A stretch of 64,000 nucleotides of DNA from Streptomyces seoulensis (GTDB lineage: Bacteria > Actinomycetota > Actinomycetes > Streptomycetales > Streptomycetaceae): assembly GCF_004328625.1 (NCBI RefSeq), contig NZ_CP032229.1:1860001-1924000 (forward strand), written 5' to 3'. Positions 8,077 through 17,050 of the stretch are shown here, piece after piece (the stretch's first letter is position 1; each line of letters starts with the position of its first letter). The notes beneath the pieces are model-generated. The model had not been told where the DNA came from, searched no databases, and saw only the letters and a program-made list of their open reading frames with translations. A program made the position numbers and the translations under genes.

Positions 8077-10004
8077 TGGCCGGTCCCATGGGACGCATGA
8101 TGGCCGGGGGCGGCCCCGACCAGCGGTCGATGGACTTCAAGAACTCGGGCAAGCGGCTGGTGTCCCAGTTCCGGCCCGAACGGGTCACCATCTACGGCCT
8201 GCTGGCCTGCGTGGTGATCAGCGTCGCGCTGAACGTGATCGGCCCGAAGATCCTCGGCCAGGCCACCGACCTGGTGTTCGCCGGCATCGTGGGCCGGCGG
8301 ATGCCCGCGGGGGCGTCCAAGGAGCAGGTGCTGGACTCGCTGCGCGCGCGGGGCCAGGGCTCGGTCGCGGACATGCTGCGCAGCACCGACTTCACGCCGG
8401 GCCAGGGCATCGACTTCGACGCGGTCGGCCGGGTGCTGCTGCTGGCGCTCGGGGTCTTCCTGGTCGCGGGTCTGCTGATGGCGGTGGCGACCCGGCTGGT
8501 GAACCGGGCCGTGAACCGCACGATGTACCGGCTGCGCGAGCAGGTGCAGGCCAAGCTGTCGCGGCTGCCGCTGTCCTACTTCGACAAGCGGCAGCGCGGC
8601 GAGGTACTCTCCCGCGCCACCAACGACATCGACAACATCGGGCAGACCCTCCAGCAGTCGATGGGGCAGCTGATCAACGCGGTGCTGACCATCATCGGCG
8701 TGCTGGTGATGATGTTCTACGTCTCCTGGCTGCTGGCGCTGGTCGCGCTGGTGACGGTGCCGCTGTCCTTCGTGGTGGCCACCCGGGTCGGCAAGCGGTC
8801 CCAGCCGCACTTCGTGCAGCAGTGGCGCGTCACCGGCACGCTGAACGCCCACATCGAGGAGATGTACACCGGGCACACCCTGGTGAAGGTGTTCGGCCGC
8901 CAGGAGCAGTCCGCGAAGCAGTTCGCCGAGCAGAACGACGAGCTGTACGAGGCCGCGTTCAAGGCGCAGTTCCACAGCGGGGTCATGCAGCCGCTGATGA
9001 TGTTCGTGTCCAACCTGAACTACGTGCTGGTCGCCGTCGTCGGCGGGCTGCGGGTGGCCTCGGGCACGCTGTCCATCGGTGACGTGCAGGCGTTCATCCA
9101 GTACTCCCGCCAGTTCTCGATGCCGCTGACCCAGGTCGCCTCCATGGCCAACCTGGTGCAGTCCGGGGTCGCCTCGGCGGAGCGGGTGTTCGAGCTGCTG
9201 GACGCCGAGGAGCAGGAGGCGGACCCGGTGCCGGCGACGCGTCCCGCCGAGCGGCGCGGCCGGGTGGAGCTGGACCACGTGTCCTTCCGGTACGACCCGG
9301 AGAAGCCGCTAATCGAGGATCTCTCGCTCACCGTGGAGCCGGGTCAGACGGTGGCCATCGTCGGCCCGACCGGCGCGGGCAAGACCACGCTGGTCAACCT
9401 CCTGATGCGGTTCTACGACGTCACGGGCGGCCGGATCTCCCTCGACGGGGTGGACATCCGCACCATGTCCCGCGACGACCTCCGCGCCGGGATCGGCATG
9501 GTCCTCCAGGACACCTGGCTGTTCGGCGGCACCATCGCGGAGAACATCGCCTACGGGGCCTCGCGCGAGGTCACCCGGGGCGAGATCGAGGAGGCCGCGC
9601 GGGCGGCCCACGCGGACCGGTTCGTCCGTACGCTGCCCGAGGGGTACGACACGGTGATCGACGACGAGGGGACGGGGGTCAGCGCCGGTGAGAAGCAGCT
9701 CATCACCATCGCGCGGGCGTTCCTCTCCGAGCCGGTGATCCTCGTGCTGGACGAGGCGACGAGTTCCGTGGACACGCGGACCGAGGTCCTCATCCAGAAG
9801 GCGATGGCCAAACTGGCCGACGGCCGCACCTCGTTCGTCATCGCCCACCGTCTCTCCACGATCCGGGACGCGGACACGATCCTGGTGATGGAGAACGGCG
9901 CGATCGTCGAACAGGGCACGCACACCGATCTGTTGGCGGCGGACGGGGCGTATGCCCGGCTGTACAAGGCCCAGTTCGCGCAGGCGGTCGCCGAGGTCGA
10001 CTGA
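8076..10004 (+). CDS. ABC exporter half-transporter B (catalytic half)
   Basis: A 642-residue half-transporter and partner of the preceding gene. After a short Gly/Met-rich N-terminus come six membrane helices with a long insertion near residues 75-115, then an ATPase domain with Walker A GPTGAGKTT and Walker B ILVLDEATSSVD (catalytic Glu present). Its signature is altered to VSAGEKQ. The pair therefore forms one competent ATP site (Walker A/B of B with signature of A) and one degenerate site, an asymmetric exporter. The ATG overlaps the upstream stop. A perfect 11-bp hairpin follows at 10015-10061, where the convergent hrdA unit ends. Confidence 0.9.
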   Translation: MAGPMGRMMAGGGPDQRSMDFKNSGKRLVSQFRPERVTIYGLLACVVISVALNVIGPKILGQATDLVFAGIVGRRMPAGASKEQVLDSLRARGQGSVADMLRSTDFTPGQGIDFDAVGRVLLLALGVFLVAGLLMAVATRLVNRAVNRTMYRLREQVQAKLSRLPLSYFDKRQRGEVLSRATNDIDNIGQTLQQSMGQLINAVLTIIGVLVMMFYVSWLLALVALVTVPLSFVVATRVGKRSQPHFVQQWRVTGTLNAHIEEMYTGHTLVKVFGRQEQSAKQFAEQNDELYEAAFKAQFHSGVMQPLMMFVSNLNYVLVAVVGGLRVASGTLSIGDVQAFIQYSRQFSMPLTQVASMANLVQSGVASAERVFELLDAEEQEADPVPATRPAERRGRVELDHVSFRYDPEKPLIEDLSLTVEPGQTVAIVGPTGAGKTTLVNLLMRFYDVTGGRISLDGVDIRTMSRDDLRAGIGMVLQDTWLFGGTIAENIAYGASREVTRGEIEEAARAAHADRFVRTLPEGYDTVIDDEGTGVSAGEKQLITIARAFLSEPVILVLDEATSSVDTRTEVLIQKAMAKLADGRTSFVIAHRLSTIRDADTILVMENGAIVEQGTHTDLLAADGAYARLYKAQFAQAVAEVD

Positions 10005-10014
10005 ACCGGGGCGG

Positions 10015-10061
10015 GGGTGGGCGCACTTGCCCGCGTCGGCGGGGTGCCGCTGCGCCCACCC
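10015..10061. terminator. Hairpin between convergent ABC exporter and sigma factor genes
   Basis: GGGTGGGCGCA (10015-10025) pairs perfectly with TGCGCCCACCC (10051-10061). It lies between two converging genes and could stop transcripts from either side. Confidence 0.65.
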
Positions 10062-10103
10062 GTGCCGCCCCTGCGGCACGACTGCCCGCAGTCCAAGGGG
10101 GGG

Positions 10104-11234
10104 TCAGTCCAGGTAGCCCCGGAGTTGGTCCGCGTACGCGTGATCCCGGAGCTTGCTCAAGGTCTTCGACTCGATCTGCCGTATCCGCTCGCGGGTGACC
10201 CCGAAGAGGCGACCGATCTCCTCCAGCGTGCGCGGGCGCCCGTCCGCGAGGCCGTACCGGAGCTGGACCACCTTCCGCTCGCGCTCCCCCAGCGTCGACA
10301 GCACAGCCTCCAGATGCTGCCGCAGCAGCAGAAACGCGGCCGATTCCACGGGACTTGCCGCGTCCCCGTCCTCGATCAGGTCACCGAGGGCGACCTCGTC
10401 CTCCTCCCCCACCGGGGCATGCAGGGACACCGGCTCCTGCGCCAGGCGCAGCACCTCCCGCACCCGCTCCGGCGGGAGTTCGAGCTGCGCCCCCACCTCC
10501 TCGGGCGTCGGCTCGTACCCCCGCTCCTGCAGCATGCGCCGCTGCACCCGGACGACCCGGTTGATCAGCTCCACCACATGCACCGGCACCCGTATCGTGC
10601 GGGCCTGGTCGGCGAGGGCACGTGACATCGCCTGCCGGATCCACCACGTCGCGTACGTCGAGAACTTGTACCCCCGCGCGTAGTCGAACTTCTCCACCGC
10701 GCGGATGAGTCCGAGGTTGCCCTCCTGGACGAGGTCGAGCATGGTCAGCCCGCGCCCCACGTACCGCTTGGCGACGGAGACGACGAGGCGGAGGTTGGCC
10801 TCGATGAGGCGGCGCTTGGCCATCCGGCCCATGACGACGATCCGGTCGAGGTCGAGCGCGAGCCCGCTGTCCAGCACCGGCGTGGTGCCGAGCTTCTCCT
10901 CGGCGAAGAGGCCGGCCTCCACCCGGCGGGCGAGTTCGACCTCCTCGGCGGCGGTGAGCAGAGGGATGCGGCCGATCTCGCGGAGGTACTGGCGGAACAG
11001 GTCGGCGGAGGGGCCGCCGCTCTCGGTGCGGGAGGCGCCGCGCACGGGGGTCACGGGCTCGTCGTCGCCGGTCAGCGCCTCGGCGGGGGGCTCGGCGGCG
11101 TCCGTGGTCTCCGGGGTGGATTCGGGGGCCGTCTCCGGGCCGCCATGGCTCTGCGCGGGCACGGCCCCGAGCAGGCCCGGCTCGGCACCGCCGTGGGCGC
11201 CACGGACCGACTGCGTGAGGGTGTGGGTCTGCAC
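10104..11234 (-). CDS. hrdA: RNA polymerase sigma factor of the HrdB family, HrdA-like
   Basis: A 376-residue sigma-70 group 1/2 protein. After a disordered Pro/Thr-rich N-terminus (about 80 residues) come region 1.2 ([21 protein letters not shown]), region 2 with the core-binding and -10 recognition segments ([34 protein letters not shown]), region 3 and the region 4 helix-turn-helix ([20 protein letters not shown]). It lacks the long N-terminus of the primary factor HrdB. Its position next to dnaG matches hrdA of S. coelicolor, a dispensable relative of HrdB, so I assign it as hrdA by context. The start is GTG with GGAGGT well placed upstream. It is the last gene of a minus-strand series with dnaG. 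Confidence 0.85.
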   Translation of the reverse strand: MQTHTLTQSVRGAHGGAEPGLLGAVPAQSHGGPETAPESTPETTDAAEPPAEALTGDDEPVTPVRGASRTESGGPSADLFRQYLREIGRIPLLTAAEEVELARRVEAGLFAEEKLGTTPVLDSGLALDLDRIVVMGRMAKRRLIEANLRLVVSVAKRYVGRGLTMLDLVQEGNLGLIRAVEKFDYARGYKFSTYATWWIRQAMSRALADQARTIRVPVHVVELINRVVRVQRRMLQERGYEPTPEEVGAQLELPPERVREVLRLAQEPVSLHAPVGEEDEVALGDLIEDGDAASPVESAAFLLLRQHLEAVLSTLGERERKVVQLRYGLADGRPRTLEEIGRLFGVTRERIRQIESKTLSKLRDHAYADQLRGYLD

Positions 11235-11435
11235 GGGGGCGACCTCCAGGATGATCGCTGCTCCGGGGGGGGTGTGCGGCAGCGGCGCGGCGGAGCGCGA
11301 ATCGACGGCCTGCGCTCCGGGGACTCGGGCACCGCCCCCAGTGTGGGGTACGACACATCTTCGCCACGAGAGTCCTGCGGTGACTTTTTGCTTCCGGCCC
11401 GTGACCGCGTGGTGATCCCGGGACGCGGGGAACGG

Positions 11436-13340
11436 CTAGAGAGCGGTCGGACCCTCGTGCTGGAGTGCCCGGTCGTACCGGGTGAGCACCATCATCTCGT
11501 TCTGGACGGCCGCCGACTGGGCCGGATCGGTGTTGCCGAGGCGGGCGAGGGTGGACTGCAGCTCGGTGAGGCGGCGGGTGACCGCGCGGCGCCTGATCTG
11601 CACCAGCACCATGCCCGCGTACGTCTCGTCCACCGTGCGGCGCATGATCGTCTCCACGGCCAGCTCGGTGACCATGGCCCGGACGGTGTCGTCGGGGGCG
11701 GCCTCGCGGACGCGGACGACGTACTCCTGGGGGTCCTGGGTGCCGAACTCGGCGCCGCCGGCCTCCGCGATGGCCTGGCGGACGGCCGCGTAGGGGGGTG
11801 CGGTGAACTCGTCCAGGCCGTAGGCGTCGAAGGCGGGAGAGACCAACTCCGGGCGCTGGAGGGCGAGTTTGAGGAGTTCGCGCTCGGTGGCGTAGACCGG
11901 GTTGCGCAGGGTGAGGGCGGGGCCGCCGGCGACGCGGGGCGCGGCCTCCCAGCTCTGCTGGGGGGTGCGGGACTGCGCCTGCGGTGCGGGGCCCTTGCCG
12001 CCCCGGTCGCGGGCCCAGCGGGCGAGCTGGGCGACGCGCTTGACGACGAACTGGGTGTCGAGGATGCCGAGCATGCCCGCGAGGTCGACCGCGACCTCGT
12101 GCTGGGCGCCGCTGTTCTTGATCCGGGCGACGACCGGTGCGGCCTCGTCCAGGGCGGCGGCGCGGCCGGCCGGGGTGTCGAGGTCGTAGCGGGCGACGAT
12201 CTGGCGCAGCGCGAACTCGAAGAGCGGAGTGCGGGGTTCGGTCAGCTCGGCGACGGCCTCGTCGCCCTTGGCGAGGCGGAGTTCGCAGGGGTCCATGCCG
12301 TCGGGGGCGACGGCGATGTAGGTCTCGGCGGCGAACTTCTGGTCGTCCTCGAAGGCGCGCAGCGCGGCCTTCTGCCCGGCCGCGTCGCCGTCGAAGGTGA
12401 AGATCACCCGGGCCGAGCCGTTGTCCATCAGCAGCCGGCGCAGGATCTTGATGTGGTCGCCGCCGAAGGCGGTGCCGCAGGTGGCGATGGCGGTGGTGAC
12501 CCCGGCGAGGTGGCAGGCCATGACGTCGGTGTAGCCCTCGACGACGACGGCCCGGCTGGACTTGGCGATCTGCTGCTTGGCCAGGTCGATGCCGTACAGG
12601 ACCTGGGACTTCTTGTAGATCGCGGTGTCGGGGGTGTTGAGGTACTTGGGCCCGTTGTCGGACTCGTGGAGCTTGCGGGCGCCGAAGCCGACGACCTCGC
12701 CGCCGATGTCCCGGATGGGCCACATCAGGCGGCCCCGGAAGCGGTCGATGGGGCCTCGGCGGCCGTCCTGGGCGAGGCCGGAGAGGATCAGTTCCTTGTC
12801 GCTGAAGCCCTTGCCGCGCAGGTAGCGGGTGAGGTGGTCCCAGCCCTGGGGGCTGTAGCCGACGCCGAAGTGGACGGCGGCGGCCTGGTCGAAGCCGCGC
12901 TCGGCGAGGAAGACCCGGCCGGTGTCGGCCTCGGGGCTGGTGGCGAGCTGCTCGGCGTACCACTGGGCGGCGATCTTGTGGGCCTCGACCAGGCGGATGC
13001 GTTCGCCGCGCTGGTGGGCGGGGTTGTAGCCGCCCTCCTCGTAGCGCAGGGTGATGCCGGCCTGGCCGGCGAGGCGCTCGACGGCCTCGGAGAAGGAGAG
13101 GTGGTCCACCTTCATCACGAAGGTGATGGTGTCGCCGCCCTCCTGGCAGCCGAAGCAGTGGAAGAGACCCTTGCTGGGGCTGACCTGGAAGGACGGCGAC
13201 TTCTCGTCGTGGAAGGGGCAGAGGCCCTTGAGGTTGCCGCCGCCCGCGTTGCGCAGCTGGAGGTACTCGGAGACCACGGCGTCGATCGGGACCGCGTCCC
13301 GTACCGCCTTCACGTCCTCGTCGTTGATCCGTCCTGCCAC
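11436..13340 (-). CDS. dnaG: DNA primase
   Basis: A 634-residue primase, full length for actinobacteria. Residues about 40-65 hold the CHC2 zinc finger (CPFHDEKSPSF, then FHCFGC). The TOPRIM catalytic domain follows with EGYTDVMA and the FDGDAAG metal-binding motif, and the C-terminal part is the helicase-binding domain. It makes RNA primers at the replication fork with DnaB. The start is GTG 13340 with no clear ribosome site, perhaps relying on coupling to the upstream oxidoreductase gene, whose stop is 47 bp away on the same strand. The dgt-dnaG association is common in actinobacteria. Confidence 0.97.
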   Translation of the reverse strand: MAGRINDEDVKAVRDAVPIDAVVSEYLQLRNAGGGNLKGLCPFHDEKSPSFQVSPSKGLFHCFGCQEGGDTITFVMKVDHLSFSEAVERLAGQAGITLRYEEGGYNPAHQRGERIRLVEAHKIAAQWYAEQLATSPEADTGRVFLAERGFDQAAAVHFGVGYSPQGWDHLTRYLRGKGFSDKELILSGLAQDGRRGPIDRFRGRLMWPIRDIGGEVVGFGARKLHESDNGPKYLNTPDTAIYKKSQVLYGIDLAKQQIAKSSRAVVVEGYTDVMACHLAGVTTAIATCGTAFGGDHIKILRRLLMDNGSARVIFTFDGDAAGQKAALRAFEDDQKFAAETYIAVAPDGMDPCELRLAKGDEAVAELTEPRTPLFEFALRQIVARYDLDTPAGRAAALDEAAPVVARIKNSGAQHEVAVDLAGMLGILDTQFVVKRVAQLARWARDRGGKGPAPQAQSRTPQQSWEAAPRVAGGPALTLRNPVYATERELLKLALQRPELVSPAFDAYGLDEFTAPPYAAVRQAIAEAGGAEFGTQDPQEYVVRVREAAPDDTVRAMVTELAVETIMRRTVDETYAGMVLVQIRRRAVTRRLTELQSTLARLGNTDPAQSAAVQNEMMVLTRYDRALQHEGPTAL

Positions 13341-13387
13341 GGATGAATTCTACGGGGGTCCGGGGACACTCCCCGCGCGCCCGCCCC

Positions 13388-14647
13388 TCAGGGCACCAGG
13401 TCCGCGAGGGGGACGTGCGGGTCGGCGAGGGCGTCGACGTCCACCTCGGCGCCGGAACGGATGAGGCGCTGGATGTGTTCTGTGACGTCCCACACGTTCA
13501 CGTTCATCCCGGCGAGCACCCGGCCCTCGCGCACCCAGAAGGCGATGAACTCGCGCTTGCCCGCGTCGCCCCGGAGGACGACCTGGTCGTAGGAGCCGGG
13601 GGGCGCCCAGCCGCTGTACTCCAGCCCCAGGTCGTACTGGTCGGAGAAGAAGTAGGGCACGCGGTCGTAGGTGACGTCCTGGCCGAGCATCGCGCGGGCG
13701 GCCACCGGGCCGCCGTTCAGCGCGTTGGCCCAGTGCTCGACGCGCAGCCGGCCGCCGAGGAGCGGGAAGCTGGCCACGTCTCCGGCGGCGTGGATGTCGG
13801 GGTCGGAGGTGCGCAGACGCTCGTCCACCGCGATGCCGCCGCCGGAGGAGGGGTCGGCCAGTTCGAGGCCGGCCGCCTCGGCGAGGGCGGTGCGGGGGGC
13901 GGCTCCGATGGCGGCGAGCACGTCGTGCGCGGGGTGTTCCTCGCCGTCGTCGGTGCGGGCGGCGAGGACCATGCCGTCCTGGCCGATGATCTCGGTGAGC
14001 CGGACCCCGAAGTGGAAGCGGACGCCGCGTTCGCGGTGCACCTCGGCGAAGAGGTTGCCCAGCTCGGGGCCGAGGGCGCCGTACAGCGGGGCGGGCTCCG
14101 GTTCGATCACGGTGACCTCGGCGCCGTACTCGCGGGCGGCCGCGGCGACCTCCAGGCCGATCCAGCCGCCGCCCGCGATCACCAGGTGGCCGTTGTCCCG
14201 GCCGAGGGCGGCCAGCACGCCCCTGAGGCGCTCGGCGTGGGCGAGGCGGCGCAGGTGGTGGACGCCGGCGAGGTCGGTGCCGGGGACGTCGAGGCGGCGG
14301 GGTTCGGCGCCGGTGACCAGCAGCAGCTTGTCGTAACGGATCAGGGTGCCGTCGTCACCGAGGCGGACGGTGCGGGCCGCGCGGTCGATCGCGTCGACGG
14401 TCTGGCCGAGGTGCAGCTCGATGTCGTTCCGGGCGTACCAGGCGGGCTCGTGCACGAAGACGCTGTCGCGCTCCTCCTTGCCGAGCAGGTGTCCCTTGGA
14501 CAGCGGCGGACGCTCGTAGGGGTGGTCCAGCTCGTCGCAGATCAGTATCACGCGGCCGGTGAACCCTTCCGCGCGGAGCGTCTCGGCCGCTTTCGCTCCG
14601 GCGAGCCCGCCTCCGACGATGACGAACGTCTGATCCGCGTCGACCAC
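13388..14647 (-). CDS. FAD-dependent NAD(P)H oxidoreductase (ferredoxin-reductase type)
   Basis: A 419-residue flavoprotein. The N-terminal FAD fold shows VIVGGGLAGAKAAETLR (residues about 8-24), the NAD(P)H fold shows LVIAGGGWIGLEVAAAAREYGAEV, and the second FAD motif is SDPDIHAAGDVA. There is no redox-active CxxC, so it resembles the ferredoxin/putidaredoxin reductases of P450 or dioxygenase systems and AIF-type reductases rather than disulfide reductases. No ferredoxin or oxygenase gene lies nearby, so its electron partner is unknown. The GTG start has a good ribosome site (GAGGAGG). It sits between dgt and dnaG on the same strand. Confidence 0.88.
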   Translation of the reverse strand: MVDADQTFVIVGGGLAGAKAAETLRAEGFTGRVILICDELDHPYERPPLSKGHLLGKEERDSVFVHEPAWYARNDIELHLGQTVDAIDRAARTVRLGDDGTLIRYDKLLLVTGAEPRRLDVPGTDLAGVHHLRRLAHAERLRGVLAALGRDNGHLVIAGGGWIGLEVAAAAREYGAEVTVIEPEPAPLYGALGPELGNLFAEVHRERGVRFHFGVRLTEIIGQDGMVLAARTDDGEEHPAHDVLAAIGAAPRTALAEAAGLELADPSSGGGIAVDERLRTSDPDIHAAGDVASFPLLGGRLRVEHWANALNGGPVAARAMLGQDVTYDRVPYFFSDQYDLGLEYSGWAPPGSYDQVVLRGDAGKREFIAFWVREGRVLAGMNVNVWDVTEHIQRLIRSGAEVDVDALADPHVPLADLVP

Positions 14648-14762
14648 TTGATGCCTCCTCGTAACGATGCACCGCTGTCAGGCTTCAGGCGAGCGTCCCG
14701 CACGCGGCGTGGTGCGGGAAGAGGGGATGGCCGGAAACGGGCCACCCCCCGTCATTTTCCCG

Positions 14763-16037
14763 CTACATATGCCCGGTGAGCCTGGCGTGCAGGGTGCGGG
14801 CGGACGCGTCGGTCAGCGAGGCGATCTGGTCGACGATCACCCGCTTGCGCGCGTGGTCGCTCTCGGCCGCGTCGAACAGCGCCCTGAACTGCGGTTCCAG
14901 CCCGTCCGGCGCGCGCCGGGTGAGCGCCTCGGCCAGCTCGGCGACGACGATGCGCTGATCGGCGCGGAGCAGTTCCTGCTCGGCCCGCTGCATCACGTAC
15001 CGGTCCGCGACCGCCTTGAGCACCGCGCACTCCATGCGCGCCTCGCGGGGTACGACGAGTTCGGCGCCGTACCGCGTGAGGCGGCCGGTGCCGTACGCGG
15101 CGCGGGTGGCGGTCTCGGCGGCGAGGCAGAAGCGGCCGATGAGCTGGCTGGTGGCGTCCTTGAGCCGGGACTGGGCGACCGCGGTGCCGTCGTAGCCGTG
15201 CGGCCACCACTCCTGGTCCTGGAGCCGGTCGAGGGCCTCGGCCAGCTCGGCGGGGTCGGTGCCGGCCGGGACGTAGCGGCCGATGGCGACCTCGAAGACC
15301 GCCTCCCGCTCGGGGGCGGCGTGCAGGCAGTCGGGGTCGACGTGGCCGGCGTGCAGGCCGTCCTCCACGTCGTGCACCGAGTACGCGACGTCGTCCGACC
15401 AGTCCATGACCTGCGCCTCGAAGCAGGTACGGGTGCCGGGGGCCTCCTTGCGGACCCAGTCGAAGACGGGGCGGTCGTCGTCGTAGACGCCGAACTTGGG
15501 GGACGCCGGGTCGGTGGGGTGGGCGCCGCGCGGCCAGGGGTACTTGGTGGCGGCGTCCAGGGTGGCGCGGGTGAGGTTGAGGCCGACGGAGCCCTCGGGG
15601 GTGAACCGCTTGGGCTCGATGCGGGTGAGGAGCCGGAGGGACTGGGCGTTGCCCTCGAAGCCGCCGATGTCGTCCGCGAACTCGTTCAGCGCCTGTTCGC
15701 CGTTGTGGCCGAAGGGGGGATGGCCGAGATCGTGCGCGAGGCAGGCGGCTTCGACGAGGTCGGGGTCGCAGCCGAGGGCCGCGCCCAGCTCACGGCCGAC
15801 CTGGGCGCACTCCAGGGAGTGGGTGAGACGGGTACGGGGACTGGCGTCCCAGGCGTGGCCGCGCGTGCCCGGCGTGACGACCTGGGTCTTGCCCGCGAGG
15901 CGGCGCAGCGCGGCGGAGTGCAGGATGCGCGCGCGGTCGCGCTGGAAGGCGGTGCGGCCAGGGCGTTTGTCGGGTTCGGGTGCCCAGCGTTCGACGGAGG
16001 TCGGGTCGTAGGCCGAGGGGGGTGCGGTGCCTTCCAT
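14763..16037 (-). CDS. dgt: Deoxyguanosinetriphosphate triphosphohydrolase-like protein
   Basis: A 424-residue HD-domain phosphohydrolase. The metal-binding residues appear as [12 protein letters not shown] (H), [18 protein letters not shown] (HD plus following H) and [15 protein letters not shown] (D). Enzymes of this family remove triphosphate from dNTPs in one step and help control nucleotide pools. The frame stays open upstream, but [18 protein letters not shown] matches the usual beginning and GTCGAGG lies in front of ATG 16037, so the longer version is rejected. The adjacent dnaG gene suggests a replication-linked function. Confidence 0.92.
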   Translation of the reverse strand: MEGTAPPSAYDPTSVERWAPEPDKRPGRTAFQRDRARILHSAALRRLAGKTQVVTPGTRGHAWDASPRTRLTHSLECAQVGRELGAALGCDPDLVEAACLAHDLGHPPFGHNGEQALNEFADDIGGFEGNAQSLRLLTRIEPKRFTPEGSVGLNLTRATLDAATKYPWPRGAHPTDPASPKFGVYDDDRPVFDWVRKEAPGTRTCFEAQVMDWSDDVAYSVHDVEDGLHAGHVDPDCLHAAPEREAVFEVAIGRYVPAGTDPAELAEALDRLQDQEWWPHGYDGTAVAQSRLKDATSQLIGRFCLAAETATRAAYGTGRLTRYGAELVVPREARMECAVLKAVADRYVMQRAEQELLRADQRIVVAELAEALTRRAPDGLEPQFRALFDAAESDHARKRVIVDQIASLTDASARTLHARLTGHM

Positions 16038-16199
16038 GCCTCGACAGTAAGCGCCGGTACGGACATCGCGCGGCAGGGGTGACGGAATTGTGGCGGTATG
16101 CGGGGTTGAGCAGGGGGTGAGTGGGGGTGAGCAGGGGGTGAGTGAACCACACGGGCGCGATTCACGTCCTCCGGGACGGGATCGAACAGGGGGGGCGGG

Positions 16200-16877
16200 A
16201 TGAGGATCGGCCGACCGAGGCTGCCACGTACGGTGCGGGGGCGCCGACGGCTGGTGCGGGGCGTGGTCGGGGCGTGCGTACTCGCGCTGCTGCCGTCGAC
16301 CTGGCTGTACGTCTCGACGGCGGACCGGCTGCGCACGGCGGCGGACGTGCCGCGCACCGAGGTCGCGGTCGTCTTCGGCGCGGGCCTGTGGAAGGGCGGC
16401 CCGTCCCCGTACCTGGCCCGGCGACTGGACGCGGCGGCCGGCCTGTACCGCGCCGGCCGCATCAAGGCGGTCCTGGTCACCGGCGACAACAGCCGCGAGG
16501 ACTACGACGAACCGAGCGCGATGCGCGCCTACCTCAGCCGCCACGGCGTCCCCGCCGGACGCATCGTCAGCGACTACGCGGGTTTCGACACCTGGGACTC
16601 CTGCGTCCGCGCCCGCCGCATCTTCGGCGTCCGCCAGGCCGTCCTGATCAGCCAGACCTTCCACATCCGCCGAGCGGTCGCCCTCTGCGAGGCGGCGGGC
16701 GTCTCCTCCTACGGCCTCGGCGTGGACGACAAGCACGACGCCACCTGGTACTACGGCAGCACCCGGGAGGTCTTCGCGGCGGGCAAGGCGGCCCTGGACG
16801 CGACCTTCCACCCGTCCCCTGAGTTCCTGGGGCCGCGCGAGCGGGGCGTGCAGCGGGCGCTGGCGAGCGCCCCGTAG
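16200..16877 (+). CDS. DUF218/SanA-YdcF family membrane protein
   Basis: A 225-residue protein. A basic N-terminus and one hydrophobic helix (about 18-38) anchor it in the membrane. The DUF218 domain follows: [43 protein letters not shown] and [21 protein letters not shown], the conserved segments of SanA/ElyC proteins, which affect envelope integrity and vancomycin tolerance in enterobacteria. The biochemical activity is not settled. ATG 16200 has a G-rich ribosome site. Just upstream (about 16107-16145) an 18-bp sequence of GTGAGCAGGGGG type is tandemly repeated. Confidence 0.85.
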   Translation: MRIGRPRLPRTVRGRRRLVRGVVGACVLALLPSTWLYVSTADRLRTAADVPRTEVAVVFGAGLWKGGPSPYLARRLDAAAGLYRAGRIKAVLVTGDNSREDYDEPSAMRAYLSRHGVPAGRIVSDYAGFDTWDSCVRARRIFGVRQAVLISQTFHIRRAVALCEAAGVSSYGLGVDDKHDATWYYGSTREVFAAGKAALDATFHPSPEFLGPRERGVQRALASAP

Positions 16878-16969
16878 GGCGCCGGTCCCCTAAGGGATCT
16901 CCACGCGCCGTCACGCCCCGTGGGGGATCTCCACGAGAACGTCATCAGGCCCCCCGAAGGCGCTATGGA

Positions 16970-16983
16970 CATGACATGTCATG
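16970..16983. promoter_or_regulatory. 14-bp perfect palindrome upstream of the secreted protease
   Basis: CATGACATGTCATG is a perfect dyad 68 bp before the protease start. A second feature, the direct repeat GGGATCTCCACG, occurs twice just upstream (about 16894 and 16925). Both fit an operator region for the protease gene. The regulator is unknown. Confidence 0.5.
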
Positions 16984-17050
16984 CCCTCTTAAATCTCTAG
17001 GACATCAGCGCCACCCCCACGCCTCGTAGGCGCCTCACCCAAGGAGACCG

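Noticed and set aside
11145..13346. Long plus-strand frame opposite hrdA and dnaG
   Set aside because: Shadow of the two minus-strand genes; no conserved motif and no ribosome site.
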